NCBI GenBank assembly: GCA_030620095.1
Contig: JAUTXW010002483.1
Coordinates: 1 to 64,000, forward strand
From: Kuschelorhynchus macadamiae
Lineage: Eukaryota > Arthropoda > Insecta > Coleoptera > Curculionidae
Length of the DNA: 64,000 bases
Reading direction: 5' to 3'
Made by a program: the position numbers and the translations under genes. The notes beneath the pieces were generated by a model that ran no database searches, was not told the origin of the DNA, and was given only the letters and a program-made list of their open reading frames with translations. Position 1 is the first letter of the stretch. The number at the start of each line of letters is the position of its first letter. Of the stretch, positions 32,963-45,886 are shown in pieces.

Positions 32963-35900
32963 CTATTTTCTTTGAAACAGTACCTTGTGGATGGTGCTGA
33001 TATCAGGGACCAACTTGCTCGACGATTCTGTGGACAAAGAGCTCCTTCCCAGCACTCTGAAACGAAATGTATCATAATATAAAATTTCAGAAAATTACTA
33101 AAACATCAATAAGTAAAAACAACATAATTTTAGACAAAATCGTTCCACTTTTACATTTGCTTTCAAGCTATTTTATGTATGAACTATGTCCTTGCCATTT
33201 TTCTCGACTTAACTTCAACATTTCACTACTTGTGCAGTGGAGATAGGGAGATATCAACAAACAGTTGGAGTCTGTCTTGAATAATGAAGATATAATTCAA
33301 ATATAATTATGTGAAATATTGAATTAATTAGTACCTTCTGTCACCTCACCCGCCTCAGATGGTGGTATTAAAACTGGAGGGGGGTCATTTTGGATGCATC
33401 CATCTTTCAGGTCAAATATACCATCAATGTTTAAACATGTTGTGGAAAAAGACAGGCAAGTCCCTTCTGCATAGAGCTTGATCTTCTGTGAGCAGAGATA
33501 TGTTCAAATATAAATGACCGGGATGACTTTTCAGTTGCCATATGATTGTCTGAAGTGGATGAGTGAGGTAAGAGAAGGTATTAATACATACAATATATTT
33601 CATCATTAATACTGAAATATGCAGCGTGACCAATAAAGTCTGCATCTAAGGGGATTTCTTTTAATAATTGACTTAGGTAAAATTTGAGTAAGTAAAAAGT
33701 TTTCGCTTGAAAAATAATGCAAGATGAGAAAAAAACTCCTTTTTCTCAAAATTTTGAAAAACTCTAAACAAAAAAGTTCTTTATTTTTTGATTTTATAGC
33801 TAACTAGAGGTTAAATTGCTTCATAGTTCATCGTCTATATGCACCTTCTTAATTAAATTTTAATTTTAACAGGCTCCTGCTGAAAACATAAATGATTAAA
33901 AAAAAGTGCATCCAACGTGATGCAAAGTTTGTTCAATTTCCACAATATAAAATATTTTTAAATTATGTTATCTATTAAGTTAATACATATTTAAATACTA
34001 TTCAATAAAAACGAAATTGAGATAACTCCTTTTTTTTTCTAGTTCTATATCACCCTTTGTGAAAATAAATACAATATTTTTATTAAATTAATTGAAATAG
34101 CCAAAAAAGGCCTTTATTTAATTCAGGTTTGCTTTGATTAGGGTGAAAAGCAGGCTTAAAAAAATTGTAACTTTTTCAACTAAATTAAATCATCAGTCCA
34201 CCATTAATAAAATCGTTGGATGAAGGATGTAATCGATTTTTTTCATAGGCTACTTTATAATTTAAACTTTTTTTTATAATTTCAATTATCATAAAAAAAA
34301 TATTCTATTCATTTCGGACAGAGAGATTTACAAATAGAAAAAAAAGTATACAAGGTAAATAAATATGTATTAACTAACTAAATAAACCAATTTAAAAATA
34401 TTATACTTTAAACTGTGCAAAATGTATAAATTTTGCATCAAGTTGGTCGCATTTTTTTCGACCCAATTTATGTTTTAATAAAAATAAAATGTCTTTTAAA
34501 ATAAATAAAAAAATGAGTGAAGAAAATACATTTAGACAACGAACACGTCAAAAATAAATACTTTAACTTAGGTTTGCTTAGATGTGGTAAAGTAAAAAAG
34601 CATTAAATTAAGAGAAAAATTTTAAATTAACAGATAGTTCTGAAAATTGGCACATAGTTATAAAATGAAAAAATCAGTAAATTTCCTTTATCCAGAACTT
34701 CCCTCATTATGAATCTTTCCCTCTATTAGGAATAGAGAAGTGTAACAATATTTAGTTTGGTAAATAGTCATTTAGTAACACATATTTTTTTATTGAGCGC
34801 CATTTTGTCCCATCATTTTGGATTCTTACCAAATTTTGGTTTCTACCTACGCCCCATTTCATTTTTGGGCATAATTTAAAATAAATTGAATTTTTGTGTA
34901 AGCTTAACTCGACCGAATAAGAAGCCAATAATCGGGTAAGTAGTTTTGTTGCTAAGCCGCGAATAGACAGACAGACCAACAAAATAGAGTATATATTTTT
35001 TTCGACATCTAGAGACCCTGAAACATAAAGGGTGATTATTTCATGATTACAATACTTACTTTTACCCTTTTACAAGGGAAGTAAGAAAATCAACTTTTTA
35101 ATTTACATTTTTTTCAAATTTTGAGAAAGAAGGCAGATTTTCAAATATCAAATTTGACAGGTAAGATAAATTACTTGACTAACATTTTTATTGCATTATT
35201 TTTCAAGGAAAAAATTTTTGTCAATTGAAATTTCCATATGATATGGACTTTTCTGGTCCCACTGTATAATCGTTATTCACATTATTACACAGATATTGTT
35301 ATATCTCTCCTAACCTGTTATCTCTACTGCACAAGACGACTCTCACAAACCTGGAAATTCTAGATACAGACCCAAACAAAGAAGACTTAAAATAAAGATA
35401 TCACTGATAGCATCCATTACTACTTCACTATCACTAATACTTCACAATATAACTTTTCTGTTATATCTTGTTTTATTTCGTACTCCACTATTGAAAATGA
35501 ACTTTTTTAACATATTCTCACATTACATACTTTCTTCCAGTTGAAAAACCCAACTTTTGAAAGATCCAGTTGAGAAAGATTTTAAAAAATGATCAACAGT
35601 GATCTTCAGCCTCTTCTCAAATTCGGTGGTATGACAGTATCTGACATACAGTAATAAAAATCAGATTGAGTTATTGTCATTTACTGGTCAAAGTGTTAGA
35701 TATTACCAGAACATCGTAGTAATGTGGCTTATCAAAAATAAATTTTTTTACAGGATATATATAAAAAACATTTAAACAAACATCTTGAAAAGAATTATTC
35801 ACCGCGGGAGTTTACTGAAAGGAATGTGCATGTTCTATTCATGTTTAAGTGTATTTCAATAGGTTAGTGTTATTTTTTATCACTGACTTTTCCATCAGTT

Positions 35901-38900
35901 ATTGTACTGTACTTTTAAATCGAAGAAATAAACCATTTTGATACTGTCGATTGCGATTTTTAAATTTAGCAAATAACTAGTTTCACGTTTTGGTTATTAA
36001 ATTTAAGAACGAAAACCTTTAGAATCCAATTTTGGACGCAAGAAAATATTGACGAATTGTGCGGGTTAAGGAGGCAGTTCTTAATGTAGTGGAACGTAAA
36101 AAACCACTGCAAGTACCAGAATAGTTTCTAACGAAATAAGAAATATTTTCGCATCATGTGAACACAAAATCTAGAAAGAGTAACAATTAAAACCATACCA
36201 CTACAAATGATTTCAAGAACTTTTCCGAGAGATTATAGGTTTAGACAAGAATTTTGTAAGTTATTTTTAAATACGTTAGACAACGACTAACATTTCTCTT
36301 GTCATGTTTTTCTTACAGGCAAAGCAACATTTACAAAAAAGGGAATAATAAATTTCCATAACTTGCATAATTGGTCTGAGGAGAATCCTCATTTGCTAAG
36401 AGTAGCAAACTAGCAGTATGAATTTTCTGTAAATATTTGGGCTGGTATTATTGGCAATGAAATTATTGGTTTATTCTTCCACATAGACTGAATCATGTGT
36501 CACATTTAAATTTTCTGATGAATGCCCATAAATACCTGTATTAACGAGAGATAGAATGTGGTTTTAACACAATGGATCACCGGAGCATTTTGCTGTTGAT
36601 GTTATTGAGTACCTCTCAGAAATGTAAGGTTATCAATGGCAAGTCCACCAAGATCCCCTGACTTGAATCCTAGGGATTTTTATCTGTGGAGGCATTTAGA
36701 GAAGATCGTTTGGCAAAATTGTCGTATTTGTGCCAGAGTAAGAAGATCTTTGAGCAGATGATTGAGGGCTTGATGACGGTTATTTTCAGCACAACATGTG
36801 ATCCCACTCAAAACTTATTTAAAAAAAAAGATCTTCAGTACACTACATAATTAAATTGCATTTCTCTCATAAAAGAGATTGAAATCGACCAAATATCAAG
36901 ATGTAACTTTTAACTGGCATTAACCGGCATACCTAACTATGCTAACAAAAGATAAAAGTCAGTGGCATGCTTTTTTTTTTAGAAAATCTTTGCAGCTACA
37001 GCCCAGACACCCCTGGTGAAGCTGTCCACCCATTTTTATGAGTGAAATATTTGCTAGTTTAAATACCTTTTCACCTCCAAATTTCATTCGGATTGCTATA
37101 ATCGCTTTGAATAAATCACAAAAATAGGTGATCTCCCCATGAGCAGTGGCACATGTGTTTGGAAACACTCTGTACAAGAAAAAATAAAAAAAAAAAGAGT
37201 GCGAAGTTTTTTACGATTCTCTCTGTAATGACAACTTTTTCGAGGTGACAAGCTTAAAATTCGAATTCAGCACCCCAAAATACACATAGAACTGGTGAAA
37301 CCACTTCTGAATTTTTTTCTCTTTGAATGTTACTAATTGTTGGTGCTATGAGAGCCATATGAGATTTTATGACAATACTTTTAACATTACCACTGAAAAC
37401 TATAAAATAGCTCCCCATATCCCAAGGCTTGGTGGTGTGGATATTTACATATCATTTCCTGGCGAGTTTCCTAAACATACTGAGTGACATTCAAAATGCC
37501 ACTTTTGATAGACTAAGGTATCTTCTTTAAAAACTGCCTTGCAACTCGTATACGATAGTGTCACTAGTGACCTCTAAGGGATGCTAAGAATTTTTAGTAC
37601 TTACTCCATTTTACTGAGAACTACTCACCCTTCTGTTTTGGGCAAAGGAGCGCCAGTGGGCTGATGCAAAGGCCTCTTGTTCACCAACAGACACTTCATA
37701 GGCTGCCCATCCAGCTGCCTGTTGTGATACGTGTCGACTGCCTTCTGTGCATCTTTCAGATTCTTGTAGATGACTTCGGCCACACCTGGACGAACCAGCT
37801 TAGCTGACAACAGTTGACCGATATCTTCAAATAATTCCTAAAAGACACAGTTTATGATAATAATATTTAATAGAACTACCATACATTTTGAACAAAGGTT
37901 CTAAAGGAGTCAACATAAAAACTGACACTTGGATTATATCCATCCAATCTGCAATTTTTTTTGTGTCAAAAAGAAAGTTTCATTGTCTTTAATTAGCGTT
38001 GTATGGGATGATATTTTTAAATGTGATATTGATACAGCCTTTGTTTGTTTGTGTGATGTTTTAAATAAATGTTTTACTACATATGTACCTAAAATATCTG
38101 GAAAAAATAATTTTAAGTTTCCCATATAGTTTAATGATAAATTGAAGGATAATATTATTAAGAAAAAAGAAATACATACATATTATAAAATATTAGGTTC
38201 TATTGATGGCTATAATTTATTCAGCAAACTTAGAAGTTTAAGGTGCAATTTAAAATGTGCTATTATGCATACATATTAAATGTAAAATTAGGTAAGTGGC
38301 AAAAATAAAAATAAAGGAATTCCTTGGACCATAAGGATGGTGGACATTGTATGCACTGATGAGAGGGTGATAGCTAATTTATTTGCTGATCATTTTACAT
38401 CTGTGTATGAAAAACCCTCTCTTAGTACTGGTCACCAACTAAGCCAGCATAACATATTTTCTTTTTTCTTGAAATGTTTTGTTTATTTATAATAATTTTT
38501 ATATGTAACTGACATAAATCAGAAACATGTATCTACCTCATATTTATTTGTGTGTTTGTTATGATACTTTTGAATTTTTAGGTTTTAATATTATCTAAAC
38601 TTCAAAAAGATCTTGATACATTTTATACTTAATTGGTGCAAGATTAACAAATTGAAAAATTGAATATTAAAAAATGTAAATATGAATATTCCATTGGGCA
38701 GATCTATCATTTAATTTTGTTTATTATTTGGAAAAAGACTGGATTTTCTGGTACAAAGGTACTTTTCCAATCTCCTCAAAAAACTGAATTTTTATGTTTC
38801 TCCTAGATCTCTGAGAAATATAAAAACTTTGAAACCCAACACTGCCCTATTTATTTAGAGAACTAATGAAGAGTTTTTAGATTTGTTTTTATGTTTGATG

Positions 38901-41900
38901 GGTTTTGAGTTTGTCACTTCAGGTGATCAGTAATATGTAGGATGTTTTGTATTTGTTTATGATATATTATACATTTACTATGTTTTGACTTTTGAAATTG
39001 TACTTAATATTGTATATATGATGTATATTTTGTATTTTTGTAATGATTGGTTGATAACCGTTAAATAAATATATAAATTTAAACAACCATACATGTTATT
39101 AGCATAGTCATTATAATATAGATAGGTTGCAAAGGTCATACATTTAATTTGCCCTCGAATTTAAAGAAATTATTTAATACCTGTTTTTTATGGTTAGAAT
39201 ACACAAAACTGTATCCCAGAATGTTTTTGAAATTTTTATTCATTGTCAATTATTAATTGTCAATATTTAATTTATCCTTTAAGCATTTTTTAAGATATCT
39301 CATTTATTATTATGTGACTCAAATGAAATTTAGGGAAAGCCTATCTTACTAACTAGGGATTATTTTGCTATTACAGAAATTTTAATAGTTGTGTATGAAG
39401 CGATTGAAGACTTAAAATATGTTATTGTGTAAAAAGACAAAGCTGTGAAAAACAAGAAGCAAACCAATAGTGCAGTATTATGAAGATAAAATAGAAAAAA
39501 AAACAAACTCTTATATCCTACAAATATATATATCAACCCCACACAATAAATATAAAATATATATAAAATAAATTATTATGAAACATGTGTGACGCAGAAA
39601 CTCACACAAACATATAGAAGTATGCAAAACAAATAATTAGAACGAAATGAAATGTAACAAAAAAAAAACCAACAAAACTTATGAGTGAACAAATATTGAT
39701 AAAAGATTATGCATACATATAGTAAATTTCAGGTTAAAATTTCTCATCAGATGGGATGGAAAGGCAGATGCTAAGAGTTGCATTAGTGTTATATGCCATT
39801 AAAACTATAATATTGTTTCTATACTTCTTATGTATATGATAAACCGTTTCTAAAGTAAATAATGAGACCAAGGTTAATACTTTTTCTTTTGCAAAAAGTG
39901 GCTTACATGAGTCCGTCACTTGTGCTCTACACATATACCACAAAACTCTCTTTTGCAAGGCAAATACACTAAGATAAAGTTGATTTGAACCAGTATCCCA
40001 AAAACAGACATTAAACCTATTTGCGTCTCTATTAGGGTAAAATTAGCACTTCTAACTGTTTAATAGTTAATATTAAAGGGTGTTTGCAATATAATCTAAC
40101 AAAATTGTAGATTTTTAAAACATTACTGAACACCAATATAAAAACATTTTTTAATTTTAATAAGTGTCTCCAACACTTTAACATAGCCCTATTCTATTTT
40201 ATATTAATTGTAAATGATAAAAATATAGCGACCTAAAACAGTGACTCACTTTAATTTTTTTTAAAATATTAATGAAATTTTTAAGCTTCAATAAGACAAG
40301 AATCTGTATCTTTTAATTATTGCAGTCTTCATTCGGTTCTTCACTTGTAACTAGAATTGTGTCTTCTTGTTATGATCTGAACATATTTGTTTATTTGATT
40401 GTATAATGTATCACTACAATTGTGGGCATGAGTGTGTATGTGAATGTATGTAAGTAATGTTGTAATTTTTATATACATTGTATATTATTTTTTTTATGAA
40501 ATTTCCACTTTATTATTCATTTTAATTTCTTCGTTCTAAAGTGACATAAATATGAGCTATCAACATTTTCGGAATAATCAGGTAACGTCGCAATTAGTCG
40601 GCGTCTATATCCATAGCAACCACTGGATTAATGAAACAGGTTGTGGTCCTACCTATTCTCACCCAAGCACCATATCAGTCCAACACTGTCATGTTGACAG
40701 AATTTATAAAATATTACCCCTTTCAACAGGTGATAGAGAATATTTTGTATAAAATAGCCATAAAAAGAGGCATCAGGAAATAAAAAAAAACAGGGAAAGA
40801 AAATTTATGGGCAAAACTGTCAGAAAACAGGAATCACTTATTGACTGTTTGGAAGTAAACTTTCTATCTCCAATCTGTTAAATATTATAATATTACATAG
40901 TAACATAACAACATATTTCTAAAACTATAACAAATTTAGGTGGATACACGTAAAATTATATAGTCAGTGGCTGATGCTAATTCTATCTACAATGATAAAA
41001 GAAATTTAAAAGATACTTAAACAAAGGAATAGCTTAGAGCCTAGCAGACTGGAAACTCATAAAACTGAGAGGTAAAGTGCAGCCAAAAGCTCGTCTGAAA
41101 ATGGTTTCGGTTAAATGAGTTAGTACTGAATGAAAAAACTGAAAATCTAATATTCAGCTTGAGAAATACAGAGAACTCAGATGATTTCTATACACCAAGT
41201 GGGGCTACATTTTTGGGAGTCCATTTAAATGCTAAATTAAAATGGGGCATAGATAACATTGGAAAAAACTTTATACAAATCTGTTCATTTTAAGAAATCT
41301 TGTTAGTTGTCTTATTTTAAATGGACTTACTAACTACTTATTTTGCTTTAATTCATTCTGCTATCTCATATGGGGGCCGGTCATACAAAAGCAGAAGATG
41401 TTTGCACTTCAAAGAAAAGCAGTAAGAAGTAACCTAAAAATTTTGACCTTACCTTATATATTTGTTCTACAGAACATTTTTTGTGTAAAAAATAATTTAA
41501 ATGGATTCACTAGACAAGAATTTATTCTCACTGATCTACTTACACCTTGATGTAGAATTAAGAAAGGCTAAAATGGTCCAATTTTTTTACAAGTTAAAAT
41601 TTTATAACAAAATTTCTCATACAATTAGGGAATTACCAACTAAAAAACTTAAAAGATTTTTAACTATATTTTTAATTTTATAAAACTCTCTTTGAGCTGT
41701 GGTTGCTAACTGTATGTATATACTTAAATTTATTACTATGTTAGCTCTTTAATTTTAATATTTCAGGTAATTTCTAATTTTTACTATTTATGTGCCGTAA
41801 AGACTTCACTTTAGACTTGTAGGTATAAGTACTAGTTTTGTACATTGTACCAAAAAAGAATATGAATCTTAATGGGTTTCAATATTTCTTAATTGTGAAT

Positions 41901-43913
41901 GTATTTTATTTCATGAACAAATTTCTCGAACACTAAAGGGAAACTTATCTGTAAAAACTTATTTCGACTTTCTTGTAAATTAGTCTATAAAAAATCACTT
42001 TAATGAACTTTTATTCAAGTTTTTTTTTTAATTGGAAACTTAAGATTTATTTGTTTACACTACATAAATAAATAAATAAATGTAGTAATTGAAGATTATC
42101 TATGCAGTTTAGAAAAACATTGGGATGAAACATTAAATAAATATATAAATTTCAAAGTTAATTTAGAAAGATGAAACACACACCTTTATGTCATCTTCAG
42201 TGACAGAAGATTGTAAATTTGAAACTACAATCCTGTGCCCTGCTGGAACAACCACTTTGGTTTTTGTTTGTGATAGGATTCCATGAGTAACCGGCTGAGT
42301 GGGAGTATTGTCCAATCTCGAATGGACATTGGAAATTCTGGTAGAACCTTTTAATGCAATTCTGCTTACTGCTGAACGAGCCATTGGCATTTCTTCATCT
42401 TCATCCACTGCGTCTAAGTCAATGTAACCACTTGGTTGTAATCGCAATGGCCTAAAACAACTTGCATGAACAAAACTAACTATAACATTTGTTCTTTTTT
42501 ATAATCAAGCACAGGGTATATTGTTCTGACCTACTAATATTTATGAATTCAAAATGCATAGATCTTTTAAATCTGTCAATTTATTCATATCGTTCATTGA
42601 CATTTTGTAATAAGCAAAAAGAACACAAAAAGCTAATAATTTTTGGTGATATTTGACAAAAAGCAGCTGACCAATGATGTCATGAGTCATAAAACTGGGT
42701 AATTTACTTACACTTGTCACATACTAAGTAAAATTTTTGAGGCTAGGTATGTCATCTACGAGAAACGTAACTAGGAATATGATTCTGAAAGAGATCAAGA
42801 CACTTTCGACTATTTACAAAAAAAATGTTAATCAGTTTAAAAGCAAAGCAATTATCTTAAGGTATAAAGAACAAAATTTTAAGTAGAACAATAGTATGAT
42901 TATAATTCTAGTCGCTACCAATGACATCAATTTTATATTTTGTAGAATTTATGAACCTGTGCTCTAGGTTCTGCTGTAAGTTTTCAAGCTGAAGATGACC
43001 GTTACATAAAATATAATTATGAATGTTAAAAAATATATCTGCCTATAGAATTCATAATAAAGAAATGGGTAAATGAAATATTTATTTCTTCTATCTAATC
43101 ATAAAAATAAAATAAAAAATACTACTTACTTTGGAGTAATCAAATCAGACCATCCTCTATTAGCAAGTAACAATTCTTCTCTCACAACATCTCTCATGGC
43201 CTGACGGGAAGGTTCTAGTGAACTTATTAGATGGGATGCTGGCCTCAAGTCTGGCTTTAACCATTTATACAAACCTGAATCGTAACCCCTTACTATAGGA
43301 TCCACCACTGGCACCCCATAATTCAGTTCATTAATAATAGTCCGTCTCAATGGAGCAGAAGCTTTTGGAGCTTGAGTTTTTTTTGGAGGTGATCTTTTTA
43401 ACTGGGCTCTCGAAGAAGGACCTATAAGTCCTAATTGTTTTTGTATTGCAAAATTGATATCTGAAGTATTCCTTCCTTTATTTGTTACTAAACTTATCTT
43501 CCCGTTTCTATCTACTTTCTGTAATATATTACTACCGATAACTTTTACTTTATTAGAATTTGAAACTATGTTGGATTTTGAAGTTAAGCCTCCCCTACCA
43601 TTCCTTATTTTGTCCAATTTACTTCTTGCGTCCTGAGTTTTCGCCATTTTTGCCAACACATCCCGAGCATCCGTAACAAAGTTTCGTTTTTTTTTGATAA
43701 TCTTTTGACGTGCATCTTGCACCTTAGGCTTCACTTTAGAAGGGCGATTTTTAAATTTTGCATTAGACTTCAACCTACTGCTGTTATTTGATCTAGACAC
43801 ACCGTTCCTTTGACCCTTATTTTTTAAATTTCTATTTCTAAAATAGGAAAGAGTTAGTGAAATTCGATATTAAAGACATAAAAAAATCCTCACCCTCTGA
43901 TTTGCTTGGCCAT
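32963..43913 (-). CDS. POLDIP3: POLDIP3/SKAR-like RNA-binding protein, five coding exons
   Basis: Coding exons on the minus strand: 43913-43894, 43837-43130, 42451-42184, 37837-37629 and 33056-32963, all with GT-AG borders and consistent phase, giving 432 residues. The protein starts MAKQIRG. The N-terminal half is basic, with repeated DAR motifs (KVQDARQKIIKKK, VTDARDVLAKMAKTQDARSK), as in POLDIP3. The RRM spans about residues 308-390: RIVVSNLQSSVTEDDIK at the end of exon 3, then ELFEDIGQLLSAKLVRPGVA and YHNRQLDGQPMKCLLV in exon 4. The last exon ends VPDISTIHKVLFQRK, which matches the conserved C-terminal tail of POLDIP3. In mammals the protein is an S6K1 target bound to spliced mRNA and to the TREX export machinery, in the nucleus. 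The introns are large (up to 4.6 kb) and filled with repeats. The best alternative is another RRM protein, but the DAR repeats plus the RRM make that unlikely. Confidence 0.88.
33345..33483 (-). other. Possible unassigned or alternative exon in the last POLDIP3 intron
   Basis: On the minus strand a segment after GCTCACAG and ending before GTACTA is more GC-rich than its surroundings and open in one frame for about 46 codons (from KIKLYAEGTCLSFSTTCLN to PPSEAGEVTE). That frame does not match the phase leaving exon 4. In the matching phase the segment reads SSSMQKGLACLF and then stops, which could be an alternative last exon. Weak donor and acceptor; no family recognised. Confidence 0.3.
34740..35095 (+). 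repeat. Copy of the dispersed repeat family
   Basis: Shares GCGCCATTTTGTCC / TTTTGGATTCTTACCAA, AATCGGGTAAGTAGTTTTGT and GACATCTAGAGACCCTGAAA with the other copies. It ends in a short palindrome, CCCTTTTACAAGGG, followed by AAGTAAG. It lies inside the last intron of the POLDIP3-like gene. Confidence 0.65.
36000..36830 (+). pseudogene. Tc1/mariner-superfamily transposase remnant
   Basis: The plus strand encodes GKATFTKKGIINFHNLHNWS, NIWAGIIGNEIIG, and LNFLMN in one frame, then in other frames fragments matching the WPARSPDLxPxDFxLWGH region (ttttATCTGTGGAGGCATTT, 36676-36695). The first catalytic Asp motif (normally SDEATFT) reads TGKATFT. Several stops; dead. It lies in an intron of the POLDIP3-like gene and is related to the copies at 19300 and 20556. 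Confidence 0.7.
37925..39080 (+). pseudogene. CR1/Jockey-type retrotransposon remnant in a POLDIP3 intron
   Basis: The plus strand encodes the region between endonuclease and RT: WDDIFKCDIDTAFVCLCDVL, NDKLKDNIIKKKEIHTYYK, then ANLFADHFTSVYEK in a shifted frame. An AAATAAATATAT tail ends it near 39075. The RT core itself is not visible. Confidence 0.55.
39081..41080. other. Unassigned AT-rich intron sequence
   Basis: No exon or element recognised with confidence. A short open stretch at 40552-40752 with near-average GC has no known motif. Confidence 0.4.
41081..42085 (+). pseudogene. CR1/Jockey-type RT C-terminal remnant
   Basis: The plus strand encodes RLNELVLNEKTENLIFSLR, SGATFLGVHLNAKLKWGID and FALIHSAISYGGRS, the thumb part of a non-LTR reverse transcriptase, followed by a decayed C-terminus to about 41690 and an (AAAT)n tail at 42064-42080. 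Many stops. Confidence 0.65.
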
Positions 43914-44149
43914 TACTGAAAGATGAAAAATTTCAATTCAAATCTACGTCTATGGGAAAATATAATTTTTTTTACTTTCTACGCGATGAATACATAAATC
44001 TACTAATAATGACCAAAATTTACACAAAATCAGAAAATTCAGAAACAAGAATGACATTAATGGCTGCCTAGTGCTGCCTGCTTGCTATTATTGTCAATGT
44101 CAATTTGGCAGAATTGTCAATTCAACCGAAAAGTTTTTCTTTCATCCTC

Positions 44150-44235
44150 TCTTAACCTAACAGCAACCATTCATAATACAAGCAGTGACGTCATCGGGTA
44201 AACTATTCTAAACTAGAGTGTCGAATTACTAACAA
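44150..44235 (-). promoter_or_regulatory. Presumed promoter of the POLDIP3-like gene, with a CRE palindrome
   Basis: TGACGTCA, the full cAMP-response-element palindrome bound by CREB/ATF proteins, is at 44186-44193, about 270 bp upstream of the start codon. No TATA box is evident. The transcription start was not located, so the role is inferred. Confidence 0.4.
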
Positions 44236-44535
44236 TGCCGGAGTTTTGGTTACAATTGCATATTTAGCAACAAAAAAAGAGTTGTGTAGTTGATGAACCA
44301 ACGCATACAATCATTTTTTTGATATAGACCTGAAATCATCCACGTGGCTCTTTACAAATCTACAAAATTAATTTTTATGTAGGCTCTGGATGTGTAAAAC
44401 CGGAATTTGGTGAAAAAGCTAGTTTTTTTTTGTTTACGAACGCTCTAGATTTTTTATCCCAAACCATTCGTGTAATACGCGACATCTTATTGGTTTATTT
44501 TGGGTCACGTTATATATTGGCCAATCCTCGATCAG

Positions 44536-44536
<1 letters not shown>

Positions 44537-44604
<68 letters not shown>
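44537..44604. repeat. (TA)n microsatellite
   Basis: About 34 uninterrupted TA units. Confidence 0.97.
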
Positions 44605-44607
<3 letters not shown>

Positions 44608-44931
44608 TTTTAAGCTTTTTAGGTTTATAAAAATAGTGGGATAATAAATAAAACAAATTATGGAATTATTTGTGATTTAGCTTCTAGTAGCAATTTTAAG
44701 CGATTCAAACTTACTTTTTCTTTGTGTATTTTCCGGTGTTTTTTCCTATATAGCTGATAAACAGTTAAATTTAGTTCACCCATCAAAATTATCACCCACT
44801 TTTGTACCACTAATGTGTTCCCCTTTTTTAAGTTTGGTTTTTTTAGTTTAGTTTTTACGTTAAACAATCATGGAAAGTCCATTGTGTTCCAAGCGTTAAC
44901 CTTGCTATAAAGACAACTATTCCACCGCACA

Positions 44932-45666
44932 CAGGGTTGTTCCAAAGCGTAATTTTGTACCAAATTTGGCACAATTGGAAAATATTTGGCATTATGGTAC
45001 ATCTTTCGTCTTTTTGGCACAATTTATAATTAATTTACTTGAAGGTATCAGAATATCATTCAAAAAAAATAAAATGGCTGTTCAGTCGCTCAAAGTTAAT
45101 GATTCGAGGGTCGAGTCAATTTTGAATAAAGTTGGTTTTTTTATTTAAAGAATCTCCTGGATAGCAGTAGCTGTTAGCAGTGTATACCAAATCTTTATAT
45201 AATTATTTCGCCACTTGTTTTTGTCTTGTATGTTAACGGATTAATTCAGTTAAAAATCGGAAATGTATGAAGTCAGTTCAACAACGAAGCTTTAAGTAGC
45301 CAATAATGTTATTGTTAGCGGATGTTCGAGATATCCATGCGCGTGCTGGAAACCTAGATAGGTCACGAGCTGCGGGCGTGGGTGATGATCATATCTACTA
45401 GTGTGAACTTGGCAGCCAAAAGTTAGCAGCTGAACTGCTGATGACATTTTAATAATATTCCGTAAAAGGTTATAATGCATTTCAGTTTTTTTGAAAAATA
45501 GACAATGAAACTTTCCGTTTAATTTTAATATTTTAGTAGATATTATGATGATGATATGGGCCATTATGATTACTGAACACAGGTTTAAGGAGTAGTATAA
45601 AATTTACGTTATTTTGGTTGGCAACAATGTTCTCTCAATTTTTCGAATATACATAAAATTCTAAGG
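44932..45666. other. Left portion of the hAT-like element
   Basis: About 735 bp between the left terminus and the nested copia. No coding motif recognised. Confidence 0.6.
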
Positions 45667-45871
45667 CATCCATATATTTTTTCAAAACAAAGTTAAAATA
45701 TAATAATGTGCGCGCCCTCTGTTGATAGTAATTATAACTTGTAAGCTCTGTCGGTATTTTTTTACATTTGTAATTTCATGTTTACCGAACATTAAAAGGT
45801 AGTTCCTTTGTTGCAGTCGAATAAGCCGATTGTGTTTTATTTTTCCTCTTCGCTTCCCGCCTGTTTTAATA
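45667..45871 (+). repeat. Left LTR of the copia element
   Basis: Matches the right LTR from TTCAAAAC (45681) to TTTTAATA (45871). The first ~14 bp are diverged or replaced. Confidence 0.85.
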
Positions 45872-45886
45872 GGTTATGGGCCCAGG
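45872..45886 (+). other. Copia-type primer-binding site
   Basis: GGTTATGGGCCCAGG follows the LTR directly. This internal initiator-methionine-tRNA match is characteristic of copia. Confidence 0.85.

Noticed and set aside
33424..33645. Minus-strand 73-codon frame
   Set aside because: No homology; the frame conflicts with the exon-like segment it overlaps.
36255..36319. A GTAAGT...TTACAG intron in the mariner remnant
   Set aside because: The segment is itself coding in the transposase frame (KLFLNTLDND ... HFSCHVFLT fits the family), so it is not an intron.
44490..44630. Ile-Tyr repeat peptides
   Set aside because: Product of the (TA)n microsatellite; the same holds for 55815-55917.
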